Positions 10,948 to 32,427 of a stretch of 64,000 bases of DNA are shown here, piece by piece. The DNA lies in contig NC_135553.1 of the NCBI RefSeq assembly GCF_964340395.1, positions 67,001 through 131,000 on the forward strand, written 5' to 3'. Each line of letters opens with the position of its first letter. The stretch's first letter is position 1. The notes under the pieces were generated by a model that was not told the origin of the DNA, made no database searches, and saw only the letters and a program-made list of their open reading frames with translations. A program made the position numbers and the translations under genes. This DNA is from Glandiceps talaboti. Its lineage: Eukaryota > Hemichordata > Enteropneusta > Spengelidae.

Positions 10948-13267
10948 TAGCTCCGCTGTCAGCGAAAGCTGAAAGCGTAGCTTTAGGTATAGGTGGGTAT
11001 TGAGGTATAGAGAGTAGAGTGAATCATAGGTGTCCGTCAAACTTTTATATTTTTACTATCTACTCCGGAAGTGACAGTCGGAATTCTTCGATATTTGGTG
11101 TGCATGTTCCCTGGGGGGAGGCTATTCAGATTTGTTCATGCCAAGTTGATCTGTGCCATTTTCAATTTTTTATGATTTTTTTTCATAAAATGTCATTTTC
11201 ATCAACTCCTTGAAAACCTCTTATTAGATTGCTTTGATATCTGGCGTGTTGATGCGCAGGGGGTAGCTTACTCAGATTTGTTAATTTCAAGTCAGCACAT
11301 CCTCATTTTTATTTTTTATGATTTTTTTTTTGTAATTTGAAGAAAAAAATGAATATGTTAATGAGCATAATGACCGACGCCATATTGGAAATCAGTCGAC
11401 GAGACTTTAAGTAAACTGCCACTTTTCAAAAGACACTATTGACGTCAAACAAGCAATGTAATATGTGCTATAGTCATAATTCTACGCATTGGGCGCCCAA
11501 ATGACAAGCGTTTGTTCGAAACAGGGTTGTAAACTTCAAATCCAATTCTGCACCCTTCTACATAATCAGCCAGTCCGCAACATCCTCATTTGCATACTCT
11601 ATCCTGATTCGACCAGAAGCTGTAGGTGACCTCATTTGACCGAGCGATTTTCCACAGCAAGTATCTTGAGTATCAACACAGGACGTTCTTGGTACTCACT
11701 AAAATCACACTTCAGACCCACTATAAAAGTGTGATGTTTTCAGATAACATGTAACTTGTGGTTAATTCTATATTGTCGTGCAATTTGGAATGACAGTGAA
11801 CCAGAATTCAGACAACTTGCGTAAGGAAGGGCATGCCAGGCATGCGGTTGAAGTTATGGCCGACAGTTCACATGTAAAGTTAAACGACATGAACGTGTCT
11901 TGCCTTTCCAAAATGCAAATATTTGGCAAGTAAAAATAATTAAAATAATTACAACTTTAATTTGGCTTCAGACTTTGCATTATGTTTTGCGTATCTTTCC
12001 CGTTTTACATGTAAATCCGAAAAGGTTCTCTCTCATCATGTCATCAGTGTCAGTGATCATACCGCGCGGGGCTGCTTTGAGTACGAGCGAAGTGAGGCAT
12101 GTTGAGGTATTTTGTTGAGAATTATAAATATTGCGAAATGTCAAGTACAAGGTTTAAATACAATGGAATGATGAAAAAAATGGCAGAGTCTGCTGACAGG
12201 CGCCGGTCACAAGAAACACTGTGAATTAAAATATCAGACGATGTATGTATTAATCGCCGACAATCCACCCGTATGCACGAGGGACTAACCCGGAAGCAAG
12301 TCGTTGTCAGCCATACGTTACAGTGGTAACATCGTCCGAGAAATCGCTGCGTTCAGAGTGTCATTATTCACAGAATTGTTGTTTTCGAGTGAAAACCCGT
12401 CTTGAATTGTATAACTCTAACAAATGAAGACATGTCAAGTTATATTTTGAAAGTTGTATCGCTAGTTTGAGACGATTTTCTCACGTACTATAGTACTATC
12501 GAGGCTTACTTGGAAGTAGTAGGACCTTACTCCAGTTCATCGGGAAGTTTAGCCAGTCCGATAATTCTTTCTGGTTTAGTTTACAACACTTTTGATCACG
12601 CAGATTTTGTTGTTGTGATGAAAAGAAATAAAAAAAAAGATCATTTCAACCATTTCGTTGTGTTTTCTTTGTGAAAGGTAACCGAACATGAACGAGTGTT
12701 ACCACTGTAACGTATGGCTGAGAATGACTCTCTTCCGGGTACTTGAGATTGTCGCCGTACGGAAACTAAGATGGCGATTAATACATTTCTTCCCTATATA
12801 TATCTACCACAACTAGTACAAGTTGAATGTTGTTGACTTTGTAAATTTGTTAGAAAATTGAAATTCAAATTGCCTCAAAATTATTTTAGATCCCTAGTTT
12901 ATTTCATTCATCATTAAAATTTTCCAGGGTTACAGCTGTAAGACACTGGAATTATTTATAGCCAACCTCAAAATCCTCTTTTTTTCTTTTTCTTGTGTGC
13001 ATTTCCCAGTCATTTTTTTCTGAGATTTTGTGCAATTTTTCATAACAGTAGATTTTTGTCATAAAATGGTGACTATGGTATAAAAGTACAATACATTACC
13101 AACTTCTGTGTAAAATGTGTTTTATAGTGAGACATCATATGAAACCACTAACCACTTTATTGCATCGCTAAAACAAAACTGCATAGTGAAGAGCTGAAGA
13201 CCTGAACCACTTCTACATGTCACCAAAATAAAAAATTAAATTAAAAAAAAAAACAGCGGAGCTATTC
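10948..13267. mobile_element. Candidate 2.3 kb element with short inverted ends, type B hairpin edge
   Basis: TAGCTCCGCTGT at 10948 is matched inverted by ACAGCGGAGCTA at about 13254-13265. The left end folds into a 15-bp stem with GAAA loop (10949-10982, two mismatches). If TA is read as the duplicated target, the inverted repeat is GCTCCGCTGT, as in Tc1/mariner-type insertions; if not, the complement ends hairpin-CTAA. No transposase is visible, so it would be non-autonomous. Its interior (11019-11340) has two related text blocks about a ligand-like repeat unit, and it hosts the foldback element at 12243. Confidence 0.45.
12243..12792. mobile_element. Foldback element of about 550 bp
   Basis: Arms of about 90 bases at 12243-12335 and 12695-12792 are imperfect inverted copies. 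Key paired blocks are ATGTATTAATCGCC with GGCGATTAATACAT, and AGCCATACGTTACAGTGG with its exact complement near 12699-12720. The interior has no reading frame. It is nested in the candidate element 10948-13267. Confidence 0.65.
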
Positions 13268-13695
13268 TGACCGATAGGTCGCTTGTTGATTGTTGATTTA
13301 CTGTGATTCATTGAATACCATGTGCATATGTTACTAATATGCTGGCATTAAATGACAGTGATACATGTATATTAACTCTTTGCAAAAGACATGTATACTG
13401 GATAGTTATTTCCCCAGTTTGAAATACCAATTGTATTTCCACACAAACGCAAACTCTTTGAGTCTTACAATGGATTAAATGTAGTTAACCTGCAATTCAT
13501 TCTATCTGTTCTAGTGTACTGACTAGATATATGAACTAAGAACCACATTCAGGAATGATTATTTCCCACTCATGGAACATACAAGATGATTTGATAAACA
13601 TTCATCCAATAAGTTTTTACTAGTTTTTGTGTACTTTTCAAACACGTTATTATGTCATTTAAGGGGGAAATAGATCTTTGCCAAGCCAAGACTCA

Positions 13696-15600
13696 AAGCC
13701 TATACTCAAGTCTTGGTCAGAGCCTATACTCAAATATTGGTCATTGCCTACTCTCAATTATTGGTCAATGCCTACACTCAAGTATTGGTCAACGTGTATA
13801 CTCAAGTATTGGACAAAGCCTGTACTCAAGTATTGGTCAAGAATTGGTCAAAGCCGATACTCAAGTATTGTCAAAGCCCATACTTAGATATTGGTCAAAG
13901 CCCACACTCATGTATTGTCAATGCCTATACTCAAGTATTGGTCAATGCCTATACTCAAGTATTGGTCAAAGCCTATACTCAAGTATTGGTCAAAGCCCAC
14001 ACTCATGTATTGGTCAAAGCCCGTACTCATGTATTGGTCAATGCCTATACTCAAGTATTGGTCAAAGCCCATACTCAAGTCTTGGTCAAAGCCTATACTC
14101 AAGTATTGGTCAAAGCCTATACTCAAGTATTGGTCAATGCCCATACTCAAGTATTGGTCAGAGCCTATACTCAAGTATTGGTCAAAGCCCATACTCAAGT
14201 ATTGGTCAAAGCCTATACTCAAGTATTGGTCAATGCCTATACTCAAGTATTGGTCAGAGCCTATACTCAAGTATTGGTCAAAGCCTATACTCAAGTATTG
14301 GTCAAAGCCTATACTCAAGTATTGGTCAATGCCTATACTCAAGTATTGATCAATGCCTATACTCAAGTATTGGTCAAAGCCCGTACTCAAGTATTGGTCA
14401 ATGCCTATACTCAAGTATTGGTCAATGCCTATACTCAAGTCTTGGTCAATGCCCATACTCAAGTATTGATCAAAGCCTATACTCAAGTATTGGTCAAAGC
14501 CCATACTCAAGTCTTGGTCAAAGCCTATACTCAAGTATTGGTCAATGCCCATACTCAAGTCTTGGTCAAAGCCTATACTCAAGTATTGGCCAATGCCTAT
14601 ACTCAAGTATTGGTCAAAGCCTATACTCAAGTATTGGTCAAAGCCCATACTCAAGTATTGGTCAATGCCTATACTCAAGTATTGGTCAAAGCCCGTACTC
14701 AAGTATTGGTCAATGCCTATACTCAAGTATTGGTCAATGCCTATACTCAAGTCTTGGTCAATGCCCATACTCAAGTATTGATCAAAGCCTATACTCAAGT
14801 ATTGGTCAAAGCCCATACTCAAGTATTGGTCAATGCCTATACTCAAGTATTGGTCAATGCCTATACTCAAGTATTGGTCAATGCCTATACTCAAGTATTG
14901 GTCAATGCCCATACTCAAGTATTGGTCAATGCCCATACTCAAGTATTGGTCAAAGCCTATACTCAAGTATTGGTCAATGCCTATACTCAAGTATTGGTCA
15001 ATGCCTATACTCAAGTATTGGTCAATGCCCATACTCAAGTATTGGTCAAAGCCCATACTCAAGTCTTGGTCAAAGCCTATACTCAAGTCTTGGTCAAAGC
15101 CTATACTCAAGTATTGGTCAAAGCCCATACTCAAGTCTTGGTCAAAGCCTATACTCAAGTATTGGTCAATGCCTATACTCAAGTATTGGTCAATGCCTAT
15201 ACTCAAGTATTGGTCAATGCCTATACTCAAGTATTGGTCAAAGCCTATACTCAAGTATTGGTCAATGCCTATACTCAAGTATTGGTCAATGCCTATACTC
15301 AAGTCTTGGTCAATGCCTATACTCAAGTATTGGTCAAAGCCCGTACTCAAGTATTGGTCAATGCCTATACTCAAGTATTGGTCAAAGCCTATACTCAAGT
15401 ATTGGTCAAAGCCCATTCTCAAGTATTGGTCAATGCCTATACTCAAGTATTGGTCAAAGCCCATACTCGAGTATTGGTCAAAGCCTATACTCAAGTATTG
15501 GTCAATGCCTATACTCAAGTCTTCGTCAATGCCTATACTCAAGTATTGGTCAAAGCCCATACTCAAGTCTTGGTCAAAGCCTATACTCAAGTCTTGGTCA
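13696..15600. repeat. 24-bp minisatellite, about 79 copies
   Basis: The unit AAGCCTATACTCAAGTATTG plus GTCA is repeated about 79 times over 1.9 kb. Copies differ at a few sites that behave as switches: AAGCC/ATGCC/GAGCC, TAT/CAT/CGT and TATTGG/TCTTGG. The left edge has more changes and small indels; the middle is homogeneous. A block starting with the CGT variant at 14377 recurs 312 bases (13 units) later at 14689, so larger blocks have also been copied. With 24 divisible by three and few stops, frames of over 550 codons open on both strands. They are artefacts. Confidence 0.97.
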
Positions 15601-15649
15601 ATGTATATTCAAGTTTCAATTTAACACTGAGAAATTTAAACTTCCATGA

Positions 15650-16560
15650 TAGAGTGGACTCCCAGGTACTACATTAGAATGATTATATACCGAATAATCA
15701 CAAGAATAAAATTCTAATTGAAATTTTTGAACCAGATTTGTTTTCTTTCTTTTGCCATTTGACACTCACTCTAAGTACAGTTCTATGGATTTACAAGTGA
15801 TATTTAATGCATTAAGTTTTTCATTGTTGTTTTTTTATCAGTTACATCATGTTTAATGCAACACAGTCATCTAGACATACATGATAGAAAGTTAACATAA
15901 AATGTACATTGCATTCTTTATGTAGAGTACTTAAATTTACCTGTGTATTTAAGCAGCAACTTTGATATCTTTATGTGCCATCCTCGATAGCGATGTTCGG
16001 TAGTGTGCCGTATTGTATCGGAAGAACATCCAAGGTCTAGCAGATAGACTATAGAAGCTCAGACTACCAGGGTCTGGGTTTTTTTGTCAAATTTCAAGAC
16101 TACCAGATAGTATTGGGAATCCGTTTGTTAATGTTCTTGTTTCCAAAACAGCATAACAGACACTCACACCAGGTCCTCTGTGATGAATATTATTTAGTCA
16201 ACGTGTCTTAAACACAATAATATAATATCATTATCATTTGTATTCTTTGATAATCTTTTGAAACCAAGTCTTCCTCATTTACCCAATTTTCGAAAATCGT
16301 AATATATTTATCTCAATTTCAACTTTCATGTAACAGTCGACAGTTAACTATACATAAAATTATATAGACGTTGCATGTACATGAGTATTACCACGACAAG
16401 GAAGACTTCATTGTCTGTGGTAGAAGCAATAGACAGTGCAGTGATAGATATGGGCATTGGTGACATCGGTCTTGGTAAATGGGCGCCAATCCCAGCATTT
16501 CCTACCCCAGTATTGCAGCCCGTTCATGGCTTATTTGCATTATTTTATTTCGCTTATTAC
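15650..16560. other. Non-coding stretch right of the 24-bp array
   Basis: AT-rich DNA without tandem structure or convincing exons. An octamer ATTTGCAT lies near 16529. Confidence 0.4.
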
Positions 16561-16585
16561 TAGATAAATCGTGCGATGCAATGCA

Positions 16586-16594
16586 AAGATGGCG
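16586..16594 (+). promoter_or_regulatory. YY1-type motif AAGATGGCG
   Basis: AAGATGGCG matches the metazoan YY1 promoter-proximal consensus (AAnATGGCG). It lies 216 bases before a possible 5' coding exon at 16811. No other proof of a promoter is visible. Confidence 0.3.
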
Positions 16595-16810
16595 AAAGTG
16601 ACTTTTTTGTGACTTATATGGCATCAAATACAGCTGCAGCTTTAATGAAGTCAGCCTAGCCTTTGTGCCCCTTTAAATACCGCGGTTTGAAAATAAAAAT
16701 GGACGTAGACAAAATACCGGTAGCTACAAATATTCTTCCTCTGTTGCTTTTCTTGTATATTTGAAGTAACCAGTTCAGATCGTCTTTTCTCCTTTAATTT
16801 CAAGTCGGAT

Positions 16811-17037
16811 ATGAAGCACATTGTGTTGGTATGTTGCCGTCATCAACAGGGACGGGGTTTACACTTTTCGTCGGAGAGGTCATCAAAAACACGTTTCGTA
16901 ACCTCATCAACAACGTCAACTTCATTACTGAGGAGTCATAAATTATCAAAATTCAAAACATTCAAATTCACGAAATCATCGAAGGAAGACGATGAAGACC
17001 GTGTAGGCAAAGGAAGGATTGTCTCTCGTAAGTATTT
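16811..17037 (+). CDS. Possible 5' coding exon, Ser/Lys/Arg-rich
   Basis: An open frame from ATG at 16811 ends at a good splice donor, CTC|GTAAGT at 17038. The 75 codons are rich in Ser, Thr, Lys and Arg and end in an acidic to basic stretch (SSKEDDEDRVGKGRIVS). A YY1-type motif and a higher CpG content lie upstream. I found no matching downstream exon before STUB1 and no recognised domain. It may be chance. Confidence 0.2.
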
Positions 17038-17099
17038 ATTGCACCGCTGGTCTAAAATCCGTGTCGTATACAGAAGATTCCATGTATGAATACTGAGAC

Positions 17100-18655
17100 G
17101 CAATCTGGACATTCAACAGTATTATCAAGACACAACGCATGCAAGGAACTAATAAATATATGAGGACAACATACTACTTATCTTATTTGGCATGCACAAA
17201 GGTATAACTTTCTCATCGAAAAAATAATGTATTGCACAAATATCCATATATGTCAATATCAGTACAAATTGTTAAAAGATGAATATACTTGCAGAAATAC
17301 AATACCAGAATACACTTGGCGAAAATGTTGAGAACAAAGCTAGTGGTATACATGTGTTGTAAATTATCAAGTTAATTCATTAGTATAATCCTATATATAA
17401 GTATATATCAATTGCAATGTTCGAATATCACTTTATGGAAGGCGTGTTTGGACATGTGTAATTAGAATACAGTAATGACATACAAGATTAATCCATTGCC
17501 AAGCAAGGTCGTTTTGCTTTGGGTCTATTTTGTACAGAGGCATGATTTTGAGTCATAATTCCCCCCAAATGTTGTTCAAATGTAATTGACACTTTGCATT
17601 TTGTATTTTGACGCATAAGTGACACCAGTAATGGACAAGTTGCTCAAATGGAGAATGGTTACATATAAAGTTAATTGTACCGGGGTCCTACGATTCCAAC
17701 TACACAAGGGATGTACGAAGGCCGATACGCTAGAACATGGCAAGTTGCTTTCGTGCGACTAATTGAGCCTCGTGTCGACTGGTGAAATAAGACTTAAGAA
17801 ATGAAAGACATGCTTTTTCATATTTTACACTGTCGTTTTTATTTATCTGATTGTGACTAGCTGACGTACTTACACTAACATAAATCGGGATGTATCGGTT
17901 AGTAGTACGGAAAATGAAATGATCACGAGAAGCAGTTTTTTCGTGAAGGAGAACGGAAGAACTGAAAAGAGCAGACAGTCAACAATGACATCAATCCAGG
18001 AATTGTTCGATACCTTTGATAGGAGAATGTTATGATTGTTGGGATAGTCTAGGACTGTCCAGAGGAATGTACAGTCACGAATTATTGTACTTTGTTTGGA
18101 TTCAAGAAACATGGAAAGTTTATCGTTTATCTTAAACGATAATGGATCAAATCAAATGCTGACCTTTATTAATAACTGTTACATACAGCATTATTCATAT
18201 ATCACAGCTCTCAAATAAATAATGTATGAAGATGTTAAGACTTATATATAATACTTTACTTCCACTGAAGAAGTACAATTACACAACTGAAACTATATAT
18301 TAAAAAAAATAAAAAAAATAAAAAGTTTGAGCTGACTGTGGAAATGTAGACAAAAATAGTATAACAATTCAGTCTATTGCGGATTAAAATTGACCCTTAC
18401 ATAGTAAAGGTGGTTTTGTGTAAACATAGCTATGCTTACTTGATTTTAGTTATTCTGTACAGACAAGAAATAAATCTATATTATAGCGGAAAGCAGCAGG
18501 TTATGATTGTTTGAAATAAAACTATGACGGATCTTGAATTCGATTAGAGTGTATTATCCCAGTAATCGAGCTCAAGTAATTATCTATGAATTCCGACCAG
18601 TCATTGACTTCTGTTTTTCACGGTACATGTACTCCAGGCTGCAATCAGAAATACG
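17100..18655. other. Intergenic DNA without recognised features
   Basis: No supported exon on either strand; AT-rich with short A runs at about 18303-18325. Confidence 0.4.
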
Positions 18656-18659
18656 CACA

Positions 18660-18772
18660 ATGAATGAATGAATGAATGAATGAATGAATGAATGAATGAA
18701 TGAATGAATGAATGAAGGAAGGAAGGAAAGAAGGAAGGAAGGAAGGAAGGAGGGAGGGAGGGAAGGAATGAA
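18660..18772. repeat. (AATG)n-(AAGG)n compound microsatellite
   Basis: About 55 bases of GAATGAATG change to AAGG/GAGG units. The compound array has the same starting tetranucleotide as the one at 60544. Confidence 0.95.
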
Positions 18773-19860
18773 ATTTATTTCCCCAGATAACAAAAATAAG
18801 CTACACTTTCAAAGAACATACATATGATACAAAATACAAACTGAATGCAAAAAAAATGCATAATTGTTATCTGATGTGATCATGGCAATAGTTCTGTGAA
18901 ACTAGTCTTGTCCGTCCATGGGCCAAATGATGTTCAGTATACGTCTACTAGTACAAACGTGATGTTTGTAATGTATAAAGTTATATCCTACATGTACATT
19001 TTTTATATCAATGAGATGGATTATTATATTGAAATTTATATTATTTACTTTTACAGATTTGCATTTTGATTAAGCTAATTTTTGTCATTCTCAATAGTGC
19101 GGAGGATATTGGTTTGACAGCAGGGTGTGAATTATCTGGTATCGTAATTAATTTTTTTTTAGATATTGCAGGGACTTAGGTAGCGTAAGGTAACGTTATC
19201 GGACGCTGTAGGCTAGACAGGACACTAAGTTTTCTAAGCACTTGAGAAATTTGAGTTGTTTAGTGTAAGCTGAAATTATGTACGTTTTCTATATAAGGAT
19301 TGTCGCCATAACCAGGCAACACTGTCGAAAGGGAGTCAACATTATTTACTTTTGCTCATAACACATTTGATTACTTAACTTTGGTGAATTTGTAGTGAAT
19401 TAATATAGTTTTTTGTCAGCTACGTACCCTTAGCTATCACATAAACACTAAGAAAACCAAAACCAAAGATTATACAAGAATTTGTGATGAACACATTTGA
19501 AATTAGAGTTGAGAGTGGACTGCATCCAATACGCCGCTTTGGACAATATATTTCTTATTGGTAATATTACAGAGTAATTAATACACCATACTATCGAATG
19601 TACAACCAATACTGTTCCCAAACGATTGGTACTGCCACAGAACCACAGTTTTATATCTCCAAATTTTAAGACAGTCACAAAATTTGATCTTTTAACCACT
19701 CCTTCAAAATAACATCTAGTTCGCATAACAGAGAATAAGTCTGAAGATAAAATAAATATTCAAGAAAATTATCCGACCAGTATAATACAGATATTTAATA
19801 AAATCAAGCATTTGGAAAAGCTAGCGAGATTATTCACTTATTAAGCCATCCTTCCACCCA
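18773..19860. other. Intergenic DNA without recognised features
   Basis: AT-rich, no convincing exon, repeat or RNA gene seen. Confidence 0.4.
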
Positions 19861-19861
19861 T

Positions 19862-20376
<515 letters not shown>

Positions 20377-20801
20377 CTCCCGACCCTAAACTTTGTTTAC
20401 GTATTCGAGAAAAAAAAAGATAAATTGTTAAGTCTCGCAAAAAATAGTGGACACGGAAACTGACATCAACTTAAAAAGACAACATAAAATTGTTCTTCCA
20501 ATCTGTAATGGCTGTACATCTGATGGGAAGAAACCAATACGAATAACACAGACCATATGGAAAACAACGGAAAACATAACTACCTGAACTAGACACTCAC
20601 ATATGAAAAAAAAATATAGATATAAAAAAAAATAAAACATCTACCTACTTCACCTATTCTAATTTCTAAAATTGAGCGTAATCGGAACCACACAATGTTT
20701 TTGTCAGACCTAACCATCAACAATAGTAGTGACGTACGTACACGACATCGACTGCTATTACGCGCAAAGACTTATGGGAGAGAAATAGGGATCATAGGCG
20801 T

Positions 20802-20810
20802 CGCCATATT
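20802..20810 (-). promoter_or_regulatory. YY1-type motif in the STUB1 upstream region
   Basis: CGCCATATT, the complement of AATATGGCG, fits the YY1 consensus AAnATGGCG and lies 96 bases before the STUB1 start. CpG density is locally high (20720-20900), as expected of a TATA-less housekeeping promoter. UCP4 has a matching site over its own start codon. Confidence 0.4.
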
Positions 20811-20831
20811 GGATTGCGCTAAAAACTTTCA

Positions 20832-20905
20832 ATGTGTTGTTGCCGTCAATATCTGCCGAAATTCTGTCCTGTTGTGGTCGCAAACCTCCCCCTAAACGCA
20901 CAGAA

Positions 20906-20909
<4 letters not shown>
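20832..20909 (+). other. Upstream reading frame overlapping the STUB1 start codon
   Basis: An ATG at 20832 opens a 25-codon frame whose TGA at 20907-20909 overlaps the STUB1 ATG as ATGA. If the transcript starts upstream of 20832 this could limit STUB1 translation to leaky scanning or reinitiation. The transcription start is unknown. Confidence 0.35.
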
Positions 20910-29096
<8,187 letters not shown>

Positions 29097-29500
29097 CATG
29101 TCTCCATCGATAATTTCTCAGAAACAGAAAAAAAAAGATGTGTCAAGAATGAGGCCTTTGTTCGAAAGTGTTCAACCAACAATCAGAAGTGCATCTGTTG
29201 TGAATACTTCAGTATATGGAATACATAAGGTTGCCTTAGAATATAGAACAAATAGAGATAAAAATTTATAGCAAACTTAAAACAAAGGAAATAACATGAG
29301 ATGGTAAACATCAGATAACCACTGTGCAGCTTCAAGGACAGGAAAGTAGAACAGTGGCCAGACTCCAATAGGTAAACATTTGCAGTTCAGCTAGGGAGTT
29401 AGGGTTAGGTTAAGTTTAGGGATAGGAATGGGATTAGACTCCCTAACCTAAAACTGATGAGTATTGTCTACCAGGAGTGACCACTGCCTTACATTCGCTC
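29097..29500. other. STUB1 3' flank, probable 3' UTR
   Basis: Directly follows the TAG stop. An AATAAA-type signal close to the stop is not clear; possible ones lie far downstream (about 31408). Confidence 0.4.
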
Positions 29501-29521
29501 CACTTCTTATGTGCTTCTTAC

Positions 29522-29935
29522 ATTGTGAGGTATCACATTACAGGAGGTCTGCTACATATATTGTGAGGTGTATCACATTACAGGTCTGCTACATATATTG
29601 TGAGGTGTATCACATTACAGGTCTGCTACATATATTGTGAGGTGTATCACATTACAGGAGGTCTGCTACATATATTGTGAGGTGTATCACATTACAGGTC
29701 TGCTACATATATTGTGAGGTGTATCACATTACAGGAGGTCTGCTACATATTTTGTGACGTGTATCACATTACAGGTCTGCTACATGTATTGTGAGGTGTA
29801 TCACATTACAGGGGGTTTGCTAGCTACATACATTGTGAGATGTATCACATTACAGGAGGTCTGCTACATATAGTGTGGGGTGTATCACATTACAGGCGAT
29901 CTGCTACATGCATTGTGAGGCATATCACATTAATT
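29522..29935. repeat. 37/40-bp minisatellite, about 10 copies
   Basis: Unit TCTGCTACATATATTGTGAG with GTGTATCACATTACAGG; some copies have an extra AGG, giving 37- and 40-base forms. It lies just downstream of STUB1. Confidence 0.95.
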
Positions 29936-29939
29936 ATGT

Positions 29940-32400
29940 AGTAATTATCACAGTTTCTTTTGTCGTGTATCGAAGTGCAGACTTGGGACACACTGATGGC
30001 ACTGCAACACACACAACTCATGGATGAGATTGTCAGTTGACAAAAAGTTGAGTTTCCAAGCAGTATCAGAGACTGTACATTGACAGGTAAACTATGGCAA
30101 AGTGATTGCCCTATTGTTTGAATGGTAATTTGAATAATTTCCAGTGACGTCACACATAAGAATACTTCAAGCCTACAGTTTCATTCTAGACTGTTACAGG
30201 GTGTGTCTGTTTCATAATCAGCATTGAATGCATAAGGTACATTCATGTGACAATGACGTGTCATGCCATGCCTATCAGTAATAGTGTGTAAGAAATGACG
30301 TGTACCAACTGAAGACTGATTTAGGCTGAATGACATGCTGTATCTTACAGTCTAAATGATGTGACAGATGAACTACAAAGTGGCAGATAGCTTGTTAAGA
30401 GTATAATAACTATACATCAAAATAGTGTACACCTCAATTTTAAAGGCAATGAATTACATCAATCACTTGTAGTAGCAAACATATACAGATATAGTTGCAA
30501 ATACCAAGTTTACAAAATGCAAGTTCAATATACCAACAATGGAGCACATTATAAGTTTTATGTCTTGTCAATTCTCTTTCATAATTCTTTCACATGTTTA
30601 ATTTTGACAAACCTCCATTCTTGTGCCCCAATTTGAAAGTAAAACCATATTTCTGTCATGTAGCAAGACTGAGGTTAACATGCGTTCTGATCACAATGAA
30701 TCACTTTCGATCAATCAACAAAATGTGTGTTTTTCAATAAGTCTTGTTTTATGGATTGTTAAGTTTATATCGTCATATTGTGACTTCAAATGTATGTATG
30801 GGTAGGTGATAAAGCGATAAGAAGTGTTTAGATTGTAAAATTATCATTCCTTGACAATGTTCATCTAACTAGTAAAACTTATTTTGATAAGCTGACTATA
30901 GAGTGAAATGATATCCCTGATGAAGTTATTGCCACACATGGTGACTTCATGGCAAAATAAAAAAAAATGGACAATTCGACAAAGTTTGTCAACTATGACA
31001 AAAAAAAAGTGAAAAAAAGCATTACCCATGGGTTATGAATGGTCCTGAAGTCACTTTAAAGTATACAATAGCTTTCCTAATTAATCAACAAATATTTTTC
31101 TTGTCAACAAAGTGGGATAGATGCATAATTTTGTCATCCATAGTATTTATATTTTGACAAGTAACTTTGCCCACCACTTGAAACTAAATCATATGGAAGC
31201 AAAATTCACCATGTTAGAGAAGAAGTTGTTCAAGAAGGAAATATTACATATAACAGAGAAATTGACCTACATGTAGCTTTGCATTCATACCAGTTTTATT
31301 TCAATAGTAATGGAATATTAAGCAAAGCTTTCCGTTTTCTTCAGAATTATATATTTTGCTTCTACCTGTGTCTCAAATACCATGAAAGTTGAGAATGTAA
31401 AAAATGTAAATAAACGTTTATGTATTCAAAGTAGAAATTGTACAGTTTGATTTCTTTCACCTTTGACTGAGTTTTTAGACCAGAAGGCTATAGCAGCTCA
31501 TTCATCAGTCCATGCACAGCCATACCTGTGCAGAAATAGGCTATAAGAGACAGGAAGCACAAATCAATCATTTGTATGCAAAGTTGTCGTCTTTGCATTA
31601 AGGGGTAAACCCTTTGAATTGGGGGGGGGGGGGGGGCGCTGGGGGAATTTCAAAAAAAAAATGTTGGAGCCTTAGGTGAAAAAAAAAATGCTGACCCACA
31701 GAAGACAGAAAAGAAACATTTGCTTCTAGGACATTAGCTAAACAAAATATGTGCTGTAACTTAGTGTAAGTGCAGAACTTAAGGTACAAATGTCAAATTC
31801 CCAGGTACATGTGCTTTTGCTTCCATTGGCAGTGACACCTAAACGTTCAAAGAGTGTATCAAAGGATTATTCTGTTGATAAATACAAAAGTAAAACAAAA
31901 CACTTGATCAAATCAAATCACAAAAAATGGCATGCAACATAATTTACTTTTAAAATTGTAAATTTTTAGTTATATTAGTTATCTAAATTCAATTTCCAAC
32001 TGTGATCAGAGGAGGGAATTGTTACTAACTTGGCATGTTAAAATATCACCAGAAAGCACTCATTTTAATAGTCCTTGAGTTTCAAAACTTTCCCGTAATC
32101 CCCCCACCCCCGGTTTCTCTGTATGTGTGCATGATGGATGGACGAATTATGTATGTGTATACACCTATCAAAGAAATAAACAAATTTGATTGACAGACAC
32201 AAGACTAGGGTTGTCAGTAATTTCCTACAGGCGGCGAAACAATGTGATGTTACACAAGGTTAATTGTCAAATTTAAACCATGCAATTTTTTTATACCAAT
32301 TTTTCTTTTGCCAAATAGCAAATTTTTTTAAATAACTTGCTCCCTGTGATGCACACAAATTTTGTTCACAGTTATGACCTCTACATGTGAATCTTGCAGA
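29940..32400. other. Intergenic DNA between STUB1 and the 67-bp array
   Basis: No supported gene. A G17 run followed by an A-rich block lies at 31621-31690, and CCCCCCACCCCC at 32100. No RNA gene was seen. Confidence 0.45.
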
Positions 32401-32427
32401 TAGGGCATCAGATAAAGTGTATCACCA

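Noticed and set aside
13652-15649. Reading frames of 560-665 codons on both strands
   Set aside because: They follow the 24-bp tandem unit in several frames at once; no start context, splice sites or non-repeat domain supports a protein.
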